From NCBI GenBank assembly GCA_045562755.1, contig JBJKVF010000006.1:558001-622000 (forward strand): a DNA stretch of 64,000 bases, read 5' to 3'. This document shows, piece by piece, positions 1-9,300 of the stretch. The notes beneath the pieces were generated by a model. The model had not been told where the DNA came from. It saw only the letters and a program-made list of their open reading frames with translations, and ran no database searches. This DNA comes from GCA-002708145 sp045562755 (GTDB lineage Bacteria > Chloroflexota > Dehalococcoidia > Lucifugimonadales > Lucifugimonadaceae). Position 1 is the stretch's first letter; each line of letters opens with the position of its first letter. The translations under genes were made by a program, and so were the position numbers.

Positions 1-102
1 TTTTCCCGCGACAGAAGCAGAACCTATATCTTTAAATTTATTTATTATACTTTTTGACGGCCTTTTTATTTCATCACCATGAATGATTCTTTTGTCTGTC
101 AT
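1..102 (-). CDS. RraA-like protein, N-terminal fragment (runs off window)
   Basis: An open frame of 34 codons begins at an ATG at 102 with AAGG about 9 nt upstream and continues past the window edge. The visible peptide starts MTDKRIIHGDEIKRPS and contains KDIGSASVAGK, which resembles the N-terminus of RraA/HMG-aldolase-like proteins (a phrase such as IGTATAAG is usual there). It is divergent from the enolase-type genes that follow; another full RraA-like gene lies at 35939-36592. Assignment rests on a short fragment and is tentative. Confidence 0.5.
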   Translation of the reverse strand, partial: MTDKRIIHGDEIKRPSKSIINKFKDIGSASVAGK

Positions 103-217
103 TTAAAATTATCCTTACCTTATTAAAAATTTATTTATATAATTCAAAGCATTATATAGTCTTTTTATAAGAAATTATATAATTTCTACTTATATTACAT
201 ATATTTATCTTGACCAT

Positions 218-260
218 AAATAATATTACTGAAAATATTAAGGAAATAATATTACTGAAA
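218..260 (+). repeat. 17-bp perfect direct repeat upstream of the enolase-type operon
   Basis: AAATAATATTACTGAAA occurs at 218-234 and again at 244-260, 26 bp apart start to start. The second copy lies immediately before the ATG at 269. A TTGACC (210-215) precedes the first copy. This may be an operator for the operon or a slippage duplication; nothing else in the sequence decides between these. Confidence 0.6.
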
Positions 261-268
261 GAAAAACA

Positions 269-1420
269 ATGCAAATAACTGATATTAAACCTTTTCCTGT
301 TTGGGTAGGAACCCGAAATCAAATGCTAGTTAAGGTAGAAACAAATGAAGGGATTTATGGTTGGGGAGAATCTGGTCTTTCTAGTAGAGAACTAGGAGTA
401 AAAGGAATACTTGAACATTACAGAGAGTTTCTTATAGGAAAAGACCCTATGAAAAGAGGAGCTTTGTGGCAAGAAATGTATAGAAGTCAATATTTTGAGG
501 GAGGGAGGACATTAACCGGTGCTATATCAGCAATAGATATGGCTTTATATGATATAGCTGGTAAAAAATTAGGAGTACCTGTTTACGAATTACTTGGCGG
601 AAAGCATAGAAACTGGGTCCCAACTTTTGCTTCCGGGGGAGGTTCTTCACCTGAAGAAATGATAGATATTGCAAAAAAAATAATTTCCGAAGGATTTAAT
701 TGCTTTAGGATTCACAGGGGATATGATGACGAAAAAGAAAATATTTATGAACCAAGAGAACATATTGCTCAAGTTGCTGAAGGAATTATAAAAGTCAGAG
801 AAGCTGTTGGCAACTTACCTACTATTGGAACAGATATTCATCATAGACTATCAGTTGCTGAGGCGGCATCTTTTTGCCAAATGATGCCATCCCATACCTT
901 AGATTTTTTAGAAGAGCCGATAAGAGATGAGACGCCTGAAGCATATGAAGTTCTTAGAAAAATGACTAATATACCATTTGCAATAGGAGAAGAATTTGCT
1001 TCAAAATGGCAATTTGTCCCCTATATTGAAAGAGGAATAACAAATTATGTAAGAATTGATGTTTGTAATGTAGGTGGTATAACTGAATCTATGAAAGTTG
1101 CAGGTTGGGCTGAAGCTCATTACATAGATCTTATGCCTCACAATCCACTTGGTCCAATATGTGTTGCTGCTACAGCTCACCTAGCAATGTCAACACCAAA
1201 TTTTTCATGGCTTGAAATAAGAGAATCTGCTGGAGAAGATAATGGTTTTTATTCTAAAGAAGTCTTCCATATTCAACCTGAAATTATGCCTGGAAAAGTC
1301 ATACCACTTGATACACCTGGATTAGGAGTAGATGTAGATGAATTATCACTAACTGAACCATTTAAACATGCAGAAATGCCTCACTTAAAAAGAAGAGATG
1401 GCTCACATACAAATTGGTAA
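269..1420 (+). CDS. Enolase-superfamily (mandelate racemase/muconate lactonizing type) sugar-acid dehydratase, copy 1
   Basis: 383 aa, usual length for the family. An N-terminal capping domain is followed by a TIM barrel. Metal and catalytic positions match the galactonate-dehydratase-like branch: D-x-H in TDIHHR (about residue 189), FLEEP (about 217), GEE (about 243), and the H in MPHNPLGP (about 292). By family knowledge it should abstract an alpha proton from an acid sugar using Mg2+ and eliminate water; the substrate cannot be told. The second-strand position reads FRIHRG. The start has only a weak ribosome site. It is followed 27 nt later by a close paralogue and then by fabI, so it probably heads an operon. 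Confidence 0.85.
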   Translation: MQITDIKPFPVWVGTRNQMLVKVETNEGIYGWGESGLSSRELGVKGILEHYREFLIGKDPMKRGALWQEMYRSQYFEGGRTLTGAISAIDMALYDIAGKKLGVPVYELLGGKHRNWVPTFASGGGSSPEEMIDIAKKIISEGFNCFRIHRGYDDEKENIYEPREHIAQVAEGIIKVREAVGNLPTIGTDIHHRLSVAEAASFCQMMPSHTLDFLEEPIRDETPEAYEVLRKMTNIPFAIGEEFASKWQFVPYIERGITNYVRIDVCNVGGITESMKVAGWAEAHYIDLMPHNPLGPICVAATAHLAMSTPNFSWLEIRESAGEDNGFYSKEVFHIQPEIMPGKVIPLDTPGLGVDVDELSLTEPFKHAEMPHLKRRDGSHTNW

Positions 1421-1447
1421 AAAAAAAATTAAATTAGGAGAAATATA

Positions 1448-2608
1448 ATGAAAATAACGGAAGTAAAGCCTTTTGCAGTATGGGTTGGTAGAAGGAATCA
1501 GATGCTGGTAAAAATAGAAACAGATGAAGGAATATATGGTTGGGGTGAATCTGGTTTTTCTGGTAGGGAACTAGGAGTCAAAGGAATAATTGAACATTAT
1601 AGAGAGTTTTTAATTGGAAAAGATCCAATGAGTAGAGGAGCTCTTTGGCAAGAAATGTATAGAAGTCAATATTTTGAAGGAGGAAGAACTCTAACAGCTG
1701 CAATATCTGCTATTGATATAGCACTTTATGATATTGTTGGAAAAAAATTAGGTGTTCCTGTTTATGAACTTCTTGGAGGTAAGCATAGAAATAAAGTTCC
1801 TGTATTTGCAACTACTGCAGGCCCTTACGGCCAAGATATGATTGATCAAGCTAAAGAATTTATGAAAATAGGAATTAATGCATTTAGGCTTTCTTATGAC
1901 AATATGGACATTCAGAGTGGAGGATTATTTGAACCAAGAGTTTCAATAGCTAATTCAGCTGAATGGTTAATTGAAGCAAGAAAACAATTAGGAAATCAGG
2001 CTATTATTGGGATAGATTATCACCATAGATTAAATGTTGCTGAAACTGCATCTTTCTGCCAAATGATGCCATCACATACTTTAGACTTTCTGGAAGAACC
2101 TATTAGGGATGAAACTCCTGAAGCATATGAAGTTTTAAGAACATTAACAGATGTACCATTTGCAATTGGAGAAGAATTTGCTTCAAAATGGCAATTTTTA
2201 CCATATATTGAAAGAGGTATTACAAATTATGCAAGAGTTGACATATGTAATGTAGGTGGATTTACTGAGTCAATGAAAGTTGCTGGTTGGGCTGAAGCTC
2301 ATTATATTGATCTAATGCCTCATAATCCACTAGGGCCTATTTGCACCGCAGCTTCTGTTCATTTGGGGGCCGCTGTGCCAAACTTCGCGTGGTTAGAAGT
2401 TGCTATGGCAAGAGCATCAAATGATTATGGAGATGGACCTGATTTTGAAATCTTTCCTGAACAAGTTTTACTTGATGGTAACGGATATGAAGTGACTGAT
2501 AAACCAGGATTAGGAGTTGAAGTCAATGAAGATAAACTAACGGAACCATTTAAATTTTGGGAAGCTCCACACCCTCATAAAGAAGATGGATCTCATACTA
2601 ACTGGTAA
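1448..2608 (+). CDS. Enolase-superfamily (MR/MLE type) dehydratase, copy 2
   Basis: 386 aa, clearly a tandem duplicate of the preceding gene: the capping domain and the C-terminal barrel are nearly the same, whereas residues 118-178 and the last 60 differ. The metal ligands are kept (D-x-H in IDYHHR, FLEEP, GEE, H in MPHNPLGP). The second-strand position reads FRLSYD where copy 1 has FRIHRG, so the acid/base side of the active site has probably changed and substrate or chemistry may differ. A good AGGAG precedes the ATG. The gene lies between copy 1 and fabI in one apparent transcription unit. Confidence 0.85.
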   Translation: MKITEVKPFAVWVGRRNQMLVKIETDEGIYGWGESGFSGRELGVKGIIEHYREFLIGKDPMSRGALWQEMYRSQYFEGGRTLTAAISAIDIALYDIVGKKLGVPVYELLGGKHRNKVPVFATTAGPYGQDMIDQAKEFMKIGINAFRLSYDNMDIQSGGLFEPRVSIANSAEWLIEARKQLGNQAIIGIDYHHRLNVAETASFCQMMPSHTLDFLEEPIRDETPEAYEVLRTLTDVPFAIGEEFASKWQFLPYIERGITNYARVDICNVGGFTESMKVAGWAEAHYIDLMPHNPLGPICTAASVHLGAAVPNFAWLEVAMARASNDYGDGPDFEIFPEQVLLDGNGYEVTDKPGLGVEVNEDKLTEPFKFWEAPHPHKEDGSHTNW

Positions 2609-2627
2609 AATTATAAAGGAGAAAATT

Positions 2628-3407
2628 ATGGCTTTTTCAATTGATCTTAGTGGTAAAAAAGGAATTATTTTTGGGGTTGCAAATCATAGAAGTATTGCAT
2701 GGGGAATATCCAAAGTTCTTGCTGATGCAGGTGCAGAGTTATGCTTTTCATACCTAAATGAAAGACTAAAAAAAACCGTAGAAAAAACTGTTTCTGAAAT
2801 TGGCAAACCTTTACTATTAGAGTGTGATGCTACTGATGAAAATCAAGTTGAAAATTTATATAAAACTGTAAAAAATAAATATGGGAATATAGACTTTATA
2901 GTTCATTGTATTGCATATGCAGAAAGAGAAGATCTAGGAGGAAATTTCTCAGATACGAATATAAATGGTTTTAGAACTGCTCTTGAAACAAGTGCATATA
3001 GTCTCATTCCAGTAGTAGGTAAATCCGTAGATTTATTTGGAGAAAATGGAGGAGCGGTTATTACATTAACATTTGATGCATCACAAAGAGTTTATCCTGG
3101 TTATAACATTATGGGTACTGCTAAGGCTGCACTAGAAAATGAAGTTAGACAACTAGCTGTAGAATTTGGAGAAAAAAATATAAGAATAAATTCTATATCT
3201 GCTGGACCTCTTCCAACTTTAGCTGCAAGGAGTATCCCTGGATTTAGTGAAATGAATAAAGCTCACAGAGAAAGATCTCCACTAAAAAGAAATATCAATC
3301 ATGATGAAGTAGCTAAGACAGCCCTTTTTCTTTTAAGCGATATGTCATCAGGTATAACTGGAGCGAATATACCAGTTGATGCTGGTTATGGAATAATTGC
3401 ATTATAA
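2628..3407 (+). CDS. fabI: Enoyl-ACP reductase (NADH), FabI-type short-chain dehydrogenase
   Basis: 259 aa from an ATG with AAAGGAG 6-8 nt upstream; a longer in-frame start inside the previous gene is less likely. The nucleotide-binding segment GVANHRSIAWG near residue 15 is the FabI version of the Rossmann motif. The catalytic pair appears as YPGYNIMGTAK (Y-x6-K, about residues 150-160), and the tail ends in PVDAGYGI as in FabI. FabI reduces the trans-2 double bond of enoyl-ACP in fatty acid elongation. Its position behind two acid-sugar dehydratases is unusual, so a related non-FabI SDR acting on a dehydratase product cannot be excluded. Confidence 0.8.
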   Translation: MAFSIDLSGKKGIIFGVANHRSIAWGISKVLADAGAELCFSYLNERLKKTVEKTVSEIGKPLLLECDATDENQVENLYKTVKNKYGNIDFIVHCIAYAEREDLGGNFSDTNINGFRTALETSAYSLIPVVGKSVDLFGENGGAVITLTFDASQRVYPGYNIMGTAKAALENEVRQLAVEFGEKNIRINSISAGPLPTLAARSIPGFSEMNKAHRERSPLKRNINHDEVAKTALFLLSDMSSGITGANIPVDAGYGIIAL

Positions 3408-3413
3408 AAAAAT

Positions 3414-4403
3414 TTATTTAGGTAGTTGTGGTATTGGCTTACCAGTTAAATAATTTCCTATTATAGACCCAATTTCTAATGGAGCATTAGCTTTTCTTGA
3501 TTCCCAAACTGGCTGTAATCCAGTAATCACATTCTTGTCATTTGGGCATAGATAATCTATTGAATGTACTAAATCATCAAGATAAAAATCTAGCCTAAAT
3601 ATAGTTGAACATTCTTGATAATCACTGATTGGAATATCCAAATTTAAAACAGAGAGTAATTTATCCATATCATCAGTAGTAACCTGATCTATCTGATCAA
3701 AGCCAAAATTAACAAAATTTCGAGTTAATAATATAACTTTTTCGGTTTTTTCAAGATTGAATTCTTTATATACATTAATTGTTGGCCCATCTAAAAGCTT
3801 AATTTCATCGCATCTAAAGATTAAAGTATCATTTATATCAACATGATACTCCCATGTATTTTCACTATCTGATAAAAAATATTTATACCCTGGATACTCT
3901 CCCAATGAATCATCATAATAAATTCCTGGATCAGGACAACCATAAGATGCATCTGACCATTTATAGGGATAGAAATCTACTAAATAAAGTTTTGAAGGAT
4001 CAATATTTTTTTCATAAATTAGCCTAGCCATTTCCTGTACATAAGAATTTGGAGGAGAATTTGTTGATTGATTATTTAGATTAGAAGAGATCGTAGGAAT
4101 AATTGCAGTAGGTTTTACAACAATAGTTGGAGATAATTCTACTTCAGGTTGTTTTGGAAAAGGTGGAACATTTTTTTCTGAATCAGAAATTGTCGGGACT
4201 AACGTCGTTGCAGGAATTATCTCAGGGGTTGGAATAACTACTGTCGGCTTTGGTAAATTGATAATAACTGTAGATTCTATAACTGGAATTTTATCAATTG
4301 AGATTCTTGGCTTGCTTTCAACACAAGAACTACTAAAAAATATTAAGATCACTAATATAAAAATTGATAAATTGCTTAAGATTATTCTTTTGGTAGAAAA
4401 CAT
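3414..4403 (-). CDS. Secreted lipoprotein of unknown function
   Basis: 329 aa. A hydrophobic signal sequence ends in a lipobox FSSSC (Cys27), so the mature protein should be lipid-anchored. Residues 35-115 are rich in Pro, Thr, Ile and Val, a spacer typical of surface proteins. The C-terminal part (about 118-329) has three or four cysteines (YGCPDP, FRCDE, EC, LCPND) and looks folded, but I recognise no family. It follows the histidine kinase by 1 nt on the same strand, so it is probably co-transcribed with the two-component pair; it could be an accessory sensor or output protein. Confidence 0.65.
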   Translation of the reverse strand: MFSTKRIILSNLSIFILVILIFFSSSCVESKPRISIDKIPVIESTVIINLPKPTVVIPTPEIIPATTLVPTISDSEKNVPPFPKQPEVELSPTIVVKPTAIIPTISSNLNNQSTNSPPNSYVQEMARLIYEKNIDPSKLYLVDFYPYKWSDASYGCPDPGIYYDDSLGEYPGYKYFLSDSENTWEYHVDINDTLIFRCDEIKLLDGPTINVYKEFNLEKTEKVILLTRNFVNFGFDQIDQVTTDDMDKLLSVLNLDIPISDYQECSTIFRLDFYLDDLVHSIDYLCPNDKNVITGLQPVWESRKANAPLEIGSIIGNYLTGKPIPQLPK

Positions 4404-4404
4404 A

Positions 4405-5364
4405 TTACTTAGATCTATTATCTAAAGGAAGCCTTAATATAAAAGTTGTACCTTTATCTTCACTAGTTTTAGAAAAACTTGAATTAACATCAAGAGTTCC
4501 GTTACAGAATGTAGTTAATGAGTCAGCAATAAATAAACCAATACCTGAACTCTGCTTTTCACTTCTTGCTGCTAGCTCAGGAGTCCAACCTCTATTGAAT
4601 ATATGAGGCAAATGTGATTTTTCAATACCTTTTCCATCGTCCCAAACCTTTACAAAATAGTAATTTTCATCTTTAGTTAATGAAATTTCAATTTGATTCT
4701 TTGCAAATTTAGTAGCATTGTCTACTATATTAGTAACAATATGATCTAATGCAGAAGCATCTCCAAAAACTATACCAAAATCACTAGGATCCGACCACCA
4801 AACTAAATCTACACCCTTTTCTTTACCTACATAAATATATCTATCGGTAATATTCCTTATAACGGAGGCAGGCTCTACTGGCTCTGATGAAGGTTTGGCA
4901 TTAGGATTTTCAAGATCTACTAGTACTCTCACATTTTCAATCATTAATCTGAAATTTGGTGATTGCTGTTCAATTTCATCAATTAGCTCTGTAACCATCC
5001 TTGGAACTTTACTACCAGTTTCATTAATTACAGCTCTAACCTCTCTTTCTTTACCTAAAATTCGCCTTAATGGTCTCCCTATATCATGAGCAAAAGTGTC
5101 AAAATAATCCTGAGTAACTTCCCCCCAACTTTTTATCTCTTGGTCATGATCAATTTTATTTTTATTAAAAAAGTGAATTAAATAAAGAATTATACAACTA
5201 ATTATAAATATTGAAGCTCCCAGGTATGCAATGGGCTCTATCCACCACAAAGAGTCAGGTGATATTTCATCTCCAATGATTGGAGATGAAAGTATCATCA
5301 ATATTCCTATTATGGGTAAAATAACAATGAATTTTTTTATTATGTCTAAAAAACTTGATTTCAT
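4405..5364 (-). CDS. Membrane sensor histidine kinase
   Basis: 319 aa. Two membrane segments (about 11-30 and 42-66) enclose a very short external loop, so the input is probably membrane-borne or cytoplasmic. The H-box FAHDIGRPLR places the phospho-His at about 93. The ATPase domain follows: N-box IVTNIVDNATKFA, G1 WDDGKGI, F-box HIFNRGWT, G2 SSGIGLFIAD. All kinase motifs are intact. The gene starts 2 nt after the response-regulator region and is followed by a lipoprotein, which suggests a three-gene signalling operon. The signal is unknown. Confidence 0.85.
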   Translation of the reverse strand: MKSSFLDIIKKFIVILPIIGILMILSSPIIGDEISPDSLWWIEPIAYLGASIFIISCIILYLIHFFNKNKIDHDQEIKSWGEVTQDYFDTFAHDIGRPLRRILGKEREVRAVINETGSKVPRMVTELIDEIEQQSPNFRLMIENVRVLVDLENPNAKPSSEPVEPASVIRNITDRYIYVGKEKGVDLVWWSDPSDFGIVFGDASALDHIVTNIVDNATKFAKNQIEISLTKDENYYFVKVWDDGKGIEKSHLPHIFNRGWTPELAARSEKQSSGIGLFIADSLTTFCNGTLDVNSSFSKTSEDKGTTFILRLPLDNRSK

Positions 5365-5366
5365 AA

Positions 5367-5603
5367 TTATTCAGGATGTATTAACCTGTATCCTCTGTTC
5401 CTAACATTAATTATTAGTTCATTAGCGCTAAATTCTCTTCCAACAGATTTTCCTAAAGAAATTTTAAGTTCTCTTATTCTTACCCTTAATGATGCTCTTG
5501 AATCTTCTCCAAAAGAAAATCTTTCAAGTTTAGAAAAAGGGACTAGCTCTCCTTCACTTCGATATAATGCTGCAGCTAACTCTTTTAGTATTTCTAACTT
5601 CAT
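5367..5603 (-). CDS. OmpR-type winged-helix DNA-binding domain (3' fragment of a frameshifted response regulator)
   Basis: 78 aa beginning MKLEILKELAAALY and ending INVRNRGYRLIHPE, the recognition helix and wing of an OmpR/PhoB C-terminal domain. It lacks a receiver. It is in the same reading frame as the receiver fragment at 5766-6164, and the bridge between them reads sensibly only in another frame, so this is the tail of one disrupted gene (see the joined entry). Possible independent translation from the ATG at 5603 has no clear ribosome site. Confidence 0.7.
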   Translation of the reverse strand: MKLEILKELAAALYRSEGELVPFSKLERFSFGEDSRASLRVRIRELKISLGKSVGREFSANELIINVRNRGYRLIHPE

Positions 5604-5765
5604 TCCTTGAACATCTTTTCTACTATCTCTCTTTTTCCATCAACTATTGCATATACTGCTGAGTTATCAGAGTCTATTTCAAAAAAATTTCCAATCATAA
5701 CTTTTTCTGGAGCACTTCCAATTAGTCTTCTTAGTCGCAAAACAACTTCTTCAGGGCTAGCAAGT

Positions 5766-6164
5766 TTATCTATTGAAATCTACATTAGCATCTACACTTA
5801 ATGTAGCAGTAACAGCAGTATCTCTATATGGCCCTTGCGCATACTGAGTAAACATTAAAACAGGAATTTTATTATTTCTTTCAACTATTTTCTTTAGAAT
5901 AGATAAACCTTTAAACCTGTCTGTATCATATTCCCCAAATCTAACATCAAGAAGTACAGCATCAGGATGATGTTCATCTATTGCAAAAAGAGTTTGAACT
6001 TCATACTCATCACCAGTTCCCATATTCCCTTTAGGTTCAACTACTATAGGCTTGAAACCTTCGGTATCTAATCTTCTTAATACTGACCTCATTAAGTCAG
6101 ACATATGCTCATCATCAACAATAAGAATTTTTTGATTATTATTTTTTTCGTTTAAATCATTCAT
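5766..6164 (-). CDS. Response-regulator receiver domain (5' fragment of a frameshifted gene)
   Basis: 132 aa. The acidic pair is D17-D18 (LIVDDE), the phospho-acceptor Asp is at 73 (VLLDVR), and the switch Thr is at about 106 (MFTQYA). The reading frame ends at DFNR-stop, just where receivers normally show the conserved Lys (DFIDK). That Lys is found one frame away, so the stop is a frameshift artefact or a true lesion. The divergent neighbour is dnaE. Confidence 0.7.
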   Translation of the reverse strand: MNDLNEKNNNQKILIVDDEHMSDLMRSVLRRLDTEGFKPIVVEPKGNMGTGDEYEVQTLFAIDEHHPDAVLLDVRFGEYDTDRFKGLSILKKIVERNNKIPVLMFTQYAQGPYRDTAVTATLSVDANVDFNR

Positions 6165-6337
6165 AATTATTACTATTATATATTTTTATCAAAAAGTAAG
6201 TAATATATATAAGAAATGTATAAAATACACCAAATAGTATTTTTTGCTGTAAAAATAGCAATTATATTAATAAAAATAAAATATAATTTCATTAATTATT
6301 ATTTTATCTAAATATACAACATAAAAAGAAAATATCC

Positions 6338-9300
6338 TTGAAAAATTTCGTTCATTTACATAATCATTCTGAATTTTCATTACTTGATGGATTTAGTAGA
6401 ATCCCAGAGATGATTAAGAGAACAAAAGATCTTGGTCAACCTGGTTTGGCAATCACAGATCACGGAAATATACATGCTGCAATAGACTTTTATAAACAAT
6501 CAAAAGCAAGCGGGATAAAGCCTATAATTGGTATTGAAGGTTATGTTGCTTTTCAAAAAAAAGAAGATAAAAATCCAAATGAAAGGTCTCCCTATCATAT
6601 TACTTTATTAGCACAGAATAACATAGGATATAAAAATCTTATTAACCTTACATCAGAATCTCATTTATATGGTTTTTACTACAGACCTAGAATGGACAGA
6701 GAACTATTAGCAAAATATTCTGAAGGTTTAATCGTTTTATCTGGTTGCCCATCAGGAGAATTAGCAAAAAAAATTATTGAAGGTTCTGAAGATGAAATTA
6801 GAGAAACTATTGAATGGTATTCAAATATTTTTCAAGATAATTATTATTTAGAAATGATGAACCATAACTTTGTACCTCATCAACAAAAAATAAATGAAAA
6901 AATATTAGAACTTAGTAAAAAAACTGGCATACAAATGGTTGTGACCAATGATTCTCATTATGTATCAAAAGACCAATTTGAAGCTCAAGATATACTTACT
7001 TGCATACAAACTAACTCAAATATAAATGATCCAAAAAGATTACATATGGAAGATCACTCATATTACCTAAAAAGTACAGAAGAAATGTACGAAGAATGGG
7101 GGCATATTCCCGAAGCACTAGAAAACACTGTTAAAATACTAGAATCTGTAGATCTCAATCTTGAATTTGGAATTAATCACTTGCCAAAATTTCAAACACC
7201 AAATAATAAATCATCTTATGAATACCTTAAAGATTTGAGTTTCAAAGGATTAAAGAAAAGATATATCAAACCTGATGGTAAATTAATAGATAGGCTTGAT
7301 TATGAATTAGGAATCATAGAAGAAACAAATTTTGCAGACTATTTTTTGGTTTGTTGGGACATATTTAATTTTGTAAATGAGAAAAAAATATTATCTGCGG
7401 TAAGAGGTTCTGCTGCTTCAAGCTTGGTTCTATATTGCTTAGAAGTTACACAAATAGATCCAATGGAGTATGATTTATTCTTTGAAAGATTTCTAAACCT
7501 CGAAAGAAGAGAAATGCCAGATATTGATATGGACTTTGCAGATGACAAGAGAGAGGAGGTAATTCAATACTGTATTGATCATTATGGTAGGGAACATGTA
7601 GCTCAAATTATTACATTTGGGACTTTAGGAGCAAAAGCTGCTATTAGAGATACAGCAAGAGCAATGGGGTTACCATTAAGTCTTTCCGATAAAATGGCTA
7701 AAATGGTTCCTTCATCATTAGGTATTAATTTAGAAGAAGCCATACTTGAATCAAAAGAACTTAAGTCTGAGATTAATACCAATAATGATGCCAAAAATTT
7801 ATACAACATGGCAATAAGAGTGGAAGGTTCAGTAAGGCATGCAAGTACTCATGCTGCAGCTATAGTTATATCAGAAGAACCTTTAACAAACTTTGTTCCT
7901 TTACAAAGATCTACTCGCGATAAAAATCGAGAAAATTCTACACCAACCACCCAATATTCTATGAATCCTGTAGCTGATGTTGGACTTCTTAAAATGGATT
8001 TCTTAGGTTTAGCAAATTTGTCAATTATTGATAAATGTGTAAAACAAATCCATAAAAATACTGGAGAAAAAATTAATGTTTATTCATTACCACTTGATAA
8101 TACAAAGGCCTTTAATATTCTAAGTGAAGGTAACACTTTTGGTATTTTTCAACTTGAATCACAAGGTATGAGAAAAAACATTAAAGAACTAAAACCTAAA
8201 TCTATAGACGATATTGCAGCTATGATTGCGTTATATAGACCGGGTCCTATGGAAGAGATAGATACATTTATAGCTGCAAAACATGGGAAAGCTAAAATTA
8301 CATATCCACATGATGACTTAAAAGATTTACTTGAGTCTACCTACGGAGTAATAGTTTATCAAGACCAAGTTATGTTAATTGCACAAGCTTTTGGTGGATA
8401 TACACTTGGAGAGGCAGATATTCTACGGAAAGCTATGGGCAAAAAAATTCCAGAAGTTATGGAAAAAGAAAAAGAAAAGTTTATAAATGGAGCTATAGAC
8501 AAAAATTATTCGGAGCAACAAGCAAATAAAGTATTTGACTTGATTACACCATTTGCAGGATATGGATTTAATAAGGCGCATGCAATTTCTTATGCTTACA
8601 TAGCCTACTGGACAGCATATCTAAAGTCTAATTATCCTATTGAATATATGACAGCAATACTAGATTCTTCCATTGGTAATCCTGAAAAAATAGGATATGC
8701 AATTAGAGAAGCAAATAAACTTGGAATTGATATTTTACCACCTGACATAAACTTCTCATACTCAAGATTTTCTATAGAAAAAAACGACCAAGGAATGACT
8801 TGTATTCGTTTTGGCCTTTCAGCTGTAAAAAATGTCGGAAATATAGCAGTGGAATCTATGACCGAAACAAGAGAATCTGAAGGGAAATTTTTCTCATTTG
8901 ATGATATATGTAAAAAAATAGATTCTAAATTTATGAATAGAAGAATATTAGAAAGTTTGGTAAAAGTAGGTACATTTGATGCTTTTGGAGATCGTACAAA
9001 TATTCTTAATTCAATAAATAAAATAATTTCTCTTAGCCAAACACAAACAAAATTAAAAGAATCTGGTCAAACATCCATGTTTGACATGCTCGGACAATCA
9101 GTTCCTACTCCAACGGCAGATTTAGATATAGAAGATATTGCTAAAACTAATGATCAAGAAAAAGTAATATGGGAGAGAGAATTACTAGGTATAGAAATGA
9201 CAGAAAGTCCTTTTTCTAAAGAGATGAAAATGCAACCAGAAAATGTGTTAGTTTATGCATCTGACCTGACACAAGATATGTCAAACCAAAAGAAAGCAAT

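Larger units (their letters stand above)
5367..6164 (-). pseudogene. OmpR-family response regulator interrupted by two compensating frameshifts
   Basis: Reading three pieces together restores a normal regulator of about 265 aa. Receiver: 6164 to about 5775. Linker, in the other frame: IDKLASPEEVVLRLRRLIG near 5774 to DGK near 5637. Winged helix: from about 5635 on, where KRDSRKDVQGMKLEILK is continuous. The first site is near 5770-5778 (one extra base in the window). The second is at a homopolymer of five T at 5632-5636 (one base missing). Both outer fragments share one frame, as expected for a +1/-1 pair. The partner kinase is intact, so assembly or sequencing error is at least as likely as a real pseudogene. 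Confidence 0.75.

Noticed and set aside
5607..5801. A 64-aa plus-strand ORF over the response-regulator linker
   Set aside because: It is the reverse strand of the frameshifted linker, which itself reads as an OmpR-type sequence.
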